From the NCBI GenBank assembly GCA_002337925.1, contig DDHB01000014.1, positions 37,477-47,124 on the forward strand: a DNA stretch of 9,648 bases, given 5' to 3'. The stretch is from Sporomusaceae bacterium UBA1887 (GTDB lineage: Bacteria; Bacillota; Negativicutes; Sporomusales; DSM-15969). The position numbers and the translations under genes were made by a program. Of this stretch, positions 6,047 through 9,648 are shown in pieces (within the stretch, counting starts at the first letter, position 1; every line of letters begins with the position of its first letter). The notes under the pieces are model-generated. The model had not been told where the DNA came from. It ran no database searches and saw only the letters and a list, made by a program, of their open reading frames with translations.

Positions 6047-7453
6047 ATGAATAATGCTTTTCGTGTAGAAAAAGACCTCATCGGTGAACGGAACGTTCCA
6101 GCTGAAGCCTACTATGGCATACACACAGTGAGAGCAGTAGAAAATTTCTCGATGAGCGGATTTCCGGTAGACTTAACACTTATCAAGGCTATTGCATTAA
6201 TTAAAAAAGCCGCTGCTATGACGAATAGTGAATTAGGATGGTTAGAACCTGCAATTGGCAATGCAATTATCAAAGCAGCTGAAGAAGTAATAGATGGACG
6301 GTGGAATGAACAATTTGTCGTGGATGCCTTACAAGGGGGAGCAGGAACTTCGACTAATATGAATGTCAATGAAGTACTCGCTAACCGGGCAATCGAGTTA
6401 TTAGGCGGCAATCGCGGTGAATATGGCCTGGTACATCCGCTTAATCATGTTAACCTTCATCAGTCAACAAACGATGTTTATCCGACAGCACTTAGAATAG
6501 CAGCAATATGGCTGTTGCAACCGTTAAGTGAAGCCTGTGCAGCTTTACAGCAGCAATTACAAGAAAAAGAGGCGCAGTTTGCTGCGGTTGTTAAGGTTGG
6601 TCGAACCCAGCTGCAAGATGCAGTTCCTATATTGCTCGGTCAGGAGTTTAGTGCTTTTGCTCAGGCAATTTCTCGTGACCGGTGGCGGCTATATAAAGTG
6701 GAAGAGCGACTCCGCCAGACCAATTTAGGTGGTACTGCAGTGGGGACAGGATTAAATGCGGATCGAAAATACATTTATATGGTCAATGAACGGGTACGCG
6801 GTTTAGCGAAACTTGGCCTAGCCAGAGCAGAGAATATGGTCGACATAACGCAAAATGCCGATGTTTTTGTTGAAGTATCGGGATTAATAAAAACTCTTGC
6901 AGTTAATTTAAATAAAATAGCAAATGATTTGCGCTTATTATCATCCGGACCGATAGCGGGTTTAGGAGAAATATGCCTGCCTGAAAGACAGGCTGGTTCT
7001 TCCTTAATGCCGGGAAAAGTAAATCCGGTTATTCCAGAAGCGGTGAATCAAATTGCTTATCATGTAATTGCTGGTGATGCTGCGATTACAATGGCAGCGC
7101 AGGGTGGCCAGTTAGAATTAAATGCTTTTTTACCGCTGATAGCTCACCATTTGTTAGGCAATATTCAAATGCTGAATCGCTGCGTCATAGCGTTTGGGGA
7201 TCTGTGTATCTGTGGTATAGAAGCTAATGAAGAGCGGTGTAAGCAGCTGCTGGATAAAAGCTTAGCAGCTGCAGCAGCCCTGGTTCCTTATGTCGGGTAT
7301 GACCGGGCAACACAAGCTGCCCGTTATGCTCATCATAAAAAAATGGCGATTGATCAGGCAGCTATGGAATTAGGGATAGTCACAAGTGAAGAATGCAAAG
7401 TGATTTTTGATATACAAAGAATGACTCAGCCTCTTCAGCGTGCAAAAATATAA
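6047..7453 (+). CDS. aspA: Aspartate ammonia-lyase (aspartase)
   Basis: Member of the aspartase/fumarase superfamily, 468 residues from ATG 6047 (aspartases are usually about 470). It should convert L-aspartate to fumarate and ammonia in the cytoplasm as a homotetramer. Seen: TSTNMNVNEV (101-110), HQSTNDVYPTA (138-148), VGRTQLQDAVP (184-194) and the superfamily signature GSSLMPGKVNPVIPE (317-331), with the catalytic-loop Ser318, Lys324 and Asn326. The stretch after the signature (EAVNQIAYHVIAGD) resembles aspartases (PEVVNQ) more than class II fumarase, which favours aspartase over fumarase. Substrate choice is inferred, not proven. It lies 42 bp after parB, a gap largely filled by parS, and 35 bp before hydF, with no terminator seen on either side. 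The pairing with hydF suggests a link to hydrogenase maturation, where released ammonia could be used, besides general aspartate catabolism. Confidence 0.88.
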   Translation: MNNAFRVEKDLIGERNVPAEAYYGIHTVRAVENFSMSGFPVDLTLIKAIALIKKAAAMTNSELGWLEPAIGNAIIKAAEEVIDGRWNEQFVVDALQGGAGTSTNMNVNEVLANRAIELLGGNRGEYGLVHPLNHVNLHQSTNDVYPTALRIAAIWLLQPLSEACAALQQQLQEKEAQFAAVVKVGRTQLQDAVPILLGQEFSAFAQAISRDRWRLYKVEERLRQTNLGGTAVGTGLNADRKYIYMVNERVRGLAKLGLARAENMVDITQNADVFVEVSGLIKTLAVNLNKIANDLRLLSSGPIAGLGEICLPERQAGSSLMPGKVNPVIPEAVNQIAYHVIAGDAAITMAAQGGQLELNAFLPLIAHHLLGNIQMLNRCVIAFGDLCICGIEANEERCKQLLDKSLAAAAALVPYVGYDRATQAARYAHHKKMAIDQAAMELGIVTSEECKVIFDIQRMTQPLQRAKI

Positions 7454-7488
7454 GATTAGATCGATAATGGAGAAGTGAGGAATATAGC

Positions 7489-8712
7489 ATGCAAGATACA
7501 CCGAAAGGATCGAGACTGCATATTGCTATTTTTGGCCGCCGTAATGCCGGAAAGTCCAGTCTAATTAATGCTTTAACGAATCAGGATATTGCACTTGTAT
7601 CAGATGTACCGGGGACTACGACTGATCCTGTATATAAGGCAATGGAGATCTTACCACTGGGACCGGTTATGATGATTGATACAGCCGGTATTGATGATGT
7701 TGGTGATTTGGGAGCACTTAGGGTCGAACGAACAATGCAGGTATTGAATAAGGCTGATCTGGCGGTTATTGTGCTTGACCCTGGCGAGGGAGTAACTGAG
7801 TTTGAAATTAGCCTGAAGGAAAATATTGATAAGCGTAATATTCCAGCCTTAGCAGTAGTGAATAAAATCGATATACTGAAGCCTGATAAAGAGGTTGTGG
7901 CAGTTTGGGAAAAAGAATTAGACCTAAGAATTCATCTGTTGAGCGCTCAAACTAAGCTAGGAATAGAGGAATTAAAACGGCTGCTAATAGAAAAGGCTCC
8001 TGCTGACTGGGAAGGAACGCCGGTTATTGGAGACCTGCTGAATGGCGGAGATACGGTTGTTCTTGTTGTTCCTATTGATACAGCTGCACCAAAAGGCAGG
8101 CTGATCCTGCCTCAAGTTCAAACGATTCGCGATATATTAGATCATGATGCCTCATGTATTGTGGTAAAAGAAAGAGAATTAAAAGATGCCTTGGCGAATT
8201 TGCGCCAGCCTCCCCGGATGGTGGTGACGGATTCGCAAGAATTTCTAAAGGTAGCTGCCGATACGCCTGATGACGTATTGTTAACCTCCTTCTCTATTCT
8301 TATGGCACGCCATAAGGGTGACTTAGAAACACTCGTAGCAGGTGCAAAGGCTATTGATACGCTGCAGCCGGGTGATAAAGTGCTAATAGCAGAGGGCTGT
8401 ACGCATCACCGGCAGGCTGATGATATTGGCAAAGTGAAAATCCCTCGCTGGCTCAGGCAGGCAGTAGGTGGAGATCTACAGTTTGACTGGGTCTCAGGTA
8501 TGCAGTTTCCACAAGATATCAGTCAATACAGTCTGATTGTTCATTGCGGATCATGTATGCTTAACCGGCGGGAAATGCTGTATCGCCTGGCAGTTGCCAG
8601 GGAACAGCAAGTGCCAATTGTTAATTATGGAGTATTAATTGCTAAAATCCATGGTATTTTATATCGAACCCTCGGACCTTTTCCGCTAGCGCAAATGATA
8701 TTGGATGAGTAG
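7489..8712 (+). CDS. hydF: [FeFe]-hydrogenase maturation GTPase HydF
   Basis: HydF is the scaffold on which the diiron precursor made with HydG and HydE is assembled and then passed to apo-hydrogenase (HydA). The 407-residue protein has the three expected parts. The N-terminal GTPase domain has G1 GRRNAGKS (16-23), the switch-I threonines in PGTTTDP (41-47), G3 DTAG (64-67) and G4 NKID (125-128). A middle dimerisation region spans about 180-265. The C-terminal Fe-S domain carries the full ligand motif Cys304-x-His306-x45-His352-Cys353-x2-Cys356, within the family's CxHx(44-53)HCxxC pattern. The ATG at 7489 has GTGAGG 8 bases upstream. It probably shares a transcript with aspA. hydE, hydG and the hydrogenase itself are not in the window. 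All key motifs are intact, so the gene should be functional. Confidence 0.97.
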   Translation: MQDTPKGSRLHIAIFGRRNAGKSSLINALTNQDIALVSDVPGTTTDPVYKAMEILPLGPVMMIDTAGIDDVGDLGALRVERTMQVLNKADLAVIVLDPGEGVTEFEISLKENIDKRNIPALAVVNKIDILKPDKEVVAVWEKELDLRIHLLSAQTKLGIEELKRLLIEKAPADWEGTPVIGDLLNGGDTVVLVVPIDTAAPKGRLILPQVQTIRDILDHDASCIVVKERELKDALANLRQPPRMVVTDSQEFLKVAADTPDDVLLTSFSILMARHKGDLETLVAGAKAIDTLQPGDKVLIAEGCTHHRQADDIGKVKIPRWLRQAVGGDLQFDWVSGMQFPQDISQYSLIVHCGSCMLNRREMLYRLAVAREQQVPIVNYGVLIAKIHGILYRTLGPFPLAQMILDE

Positions 8713-8788
8713 TACTGGTTGGAGAAAGATGATAGTGATATGTAGCATAGGCAGCAAATGAACTTGTTAGCAGCCAGAGGAGGGTTGA

Positions 8789-9466
8789 ATGAAAGGGACG
8801 ATAGCAAATGTAGTATCAATTTTGGCTGGTTCAGTCGTGGGATTATTAATAAAAAGCGGTATCCCGGAAAAAAGTCAAAATACGATTATGCAGGGCCTAG
8901 GAATGGCAACTTTTATTATTGGAGTACAAATGGCAATAAAATCGCAAAATATCTTGATTGTCATTTTGAGTATTGTAAGTGGGGCCCTTGTAGGAGAAAC
9001 CCTGAAAATTGATGAAAGATTACAGTGCCTTGGTGACTGGATGACAAAAAAAGTTGGCAGTCGCTATGGAAATGTAGGTGAAGGTTTTATTACAGCTAGT
9101 CTGATTTATTGCGTCGGTGCAATGGCTATTGTTGGTGCCATCCAGGATGGTCTTACTGGTGATGCTTCCACTTTATATGCTAAATCGATACTGGATGGGG
9201 TTTTGTCAATTGTTCTTACATCCAGTATGGGAATTGGCGTTGCGCTTTCCAGCTTCTCCATTTTAGTCTATCAGGGTGGGATTACATTGTTGGCGGGACA
9301 AATCAGCAGTGTATTTTCTGAAGCTGTTGTTAGAGAGATGACGGCAGTAGGCGGAGTACTGATTTTAGGAATTGCAATGATTATAATGGACGTAAAAAAA
9401 ATCAATGTTGCTAATTTACTACCTGCTATTCCCTTAGCAGCAGTTATTACAATATTATGGGCATAA
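8789..9466 (+). CDS. DUF554 family membrane protein
   Basis: The 225-residue, very hydrophobic protein is of the DUF554 (YqgA/YdfK-like) family, whose function is unknown as far as I know. About seven membrane segments can be drawn: roughly 4-22, 35-50, 54-72, 98-117, 132-170 (long, possibly two spans or a re-entrant loop), 185-201 and 206-224. The family's characteristic block FITASLIYCVGAMAIVGAIQDGL (99-121), followed by GD, is present, and glycine is frequent in the helices. The start is ATG 8789 with AGGAGG 6 bases upstream. The 76-bp gap behind hydF contains no clear terminator or strong promoter, so co-transcription is possible. No substrate can be read from the sequence. The family name is reasonably sure; a transport role would be a guess. 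Confidence 0.85.
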   Translation: MKGTIANVVSILAGSVVGLLIKSGIPEKSQNTIMQGLGMATFIIGVQMAIKSQNILIVILSIVSGALVGETLKIDERLQCLGDWMTKKVGSRYGNVGEGFITASLIYCVGAMAIVGAIQDGLTGDASTLYAKSILDGVLSIVLTSSMGIGVALSSFSILVYQGGITLLAGQISSVFSEAVVREMTAVGGVLILGIAMIIMDVKKINVANLLPAIPLAAVITILWA

Positions 9467-9497
9467 GTTTAGCTCGCTAGGAAGGATGTTTTGAAGC

Positions 9498-9648
9498 GTG
9501 GATTTTACACAAATAAATAATTTTATTATGGTTAACTTGCAATATGTACTGCTTGGAATGACCGCTATTATATTTGCAGCATTATTGATTTTTATTAACA
9601 TAAACTTGAAACTGTCTCGAATGAACCGCCGTTATCAAAAACTCATGG
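9498..9648 (+). CDS. DUF4446 family membrane protein, 5' end only
   Basis: The first 50 codons of a gene cut by the right edge. The start is GTG 9498, with AGGAAGGA 11 bases upstream (a long spacing); an in-frame ATG at 9528 has no ribosome binding site. The translation begins VDFTQINNF, then one membrane helix (about 13-34, VNLQYVLLGMTAIIFAALLIF), then a basic juxtamembrane segment with LSRMNRRYQKLM. This layout (short N-terminus, one helix, then a RYxKLM-like stretch) matches the DUF4446 family, a single-pass protein of unknown function that I recall near parB in clostridial genomes. The assignment rests on only 50 residues. Confidence 0.6.
   Translation, partial: MDFTQINNFIMVNLQYVLLGMTAIIFAALLIFININLKLSRMNRRYQKLM

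Noticed and set aside
8729..8761. Ten-codon reading frame in the hydF-DUF554 gap
   Set aside because: Very short, poorly spaced ribosome binding site, no recognisable leader-peptide or attenuator structure.
8758..9012. Reading frame overlapping the start of the DUF554 gene in another frame
   Set aside because: The other frame encodes a clear family membrane protein with a good ribosome binding site; this one has no recognisable features.

Overview
The window looks like chromosomal DNA of an anaerobic Firmicute, moderately AT-rich. The protein families and the gene mix (SAM-I riboswitch, split cobalamin-dependent methionine synthase, HydF, chromosomal ParAB with Bacillus-type parS sites, DUF554 and DUF4446) would suit the Negativicutes, for example a Sporomusaceae-like organism. 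That placement is inference from memory of gene families, not a search. HydF implies that the cell makes an [FeFe]-hydrogenase.

Left part (1-4153, minus strand): a methionine/one-carbon operon read leftwards. A good sigma-A promoter (TTGACA, 18 bp, TATAGT) leads into a SAM-I (S-box) riboswitch with a recognisable antiterminator/terminator pair. Then come a stand-alone methionine synthase reactivation-domain protein (GTG start), a 794-residue MetH that lacks exactly that domain, and a methylenetetrahydrofolate reductase overlapping metH by 4 bp (ATGA) and cut by the window edge. Together they make 5-methyl-THF, use it to methylate homocysteine on cobalamin, and rescue oxidised cobalamin with SAM, all under SAM feedback.

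Middle (4154-4347): the divergent intergenic region. It holds a 21-bp near-perfect palindrome between the met promoter and a weaker candidate parA promoter.

Right part (4348-9648, plus strand): parA and parB (overlapping), then aspartate ammonia-lyase, the [FeFe]-hydrogenase maturation GTPase hydF, a DUF554 membrane protein, and the start of a DUF4446 membrane protein. No convincing terminator is visible between these genes, so read-through is possible. Two parS sites are present: one inside parB and one directly after its stop codon. This places the locus, by analogy with other bacteria, in the origin-proximal part of the chromosome.

I see no mobile element, CRISPR array, rRNA or tRNA. Every complete gene belongs to a recognisable family. 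The less ordinary points are the parS pair, the split MetH with a cysteine-tailed activator, the unexplained palindrome, and the aspA-hydF pair embedded in the chromosome partition locus. I did not find evidence for a wholly undescribed system.
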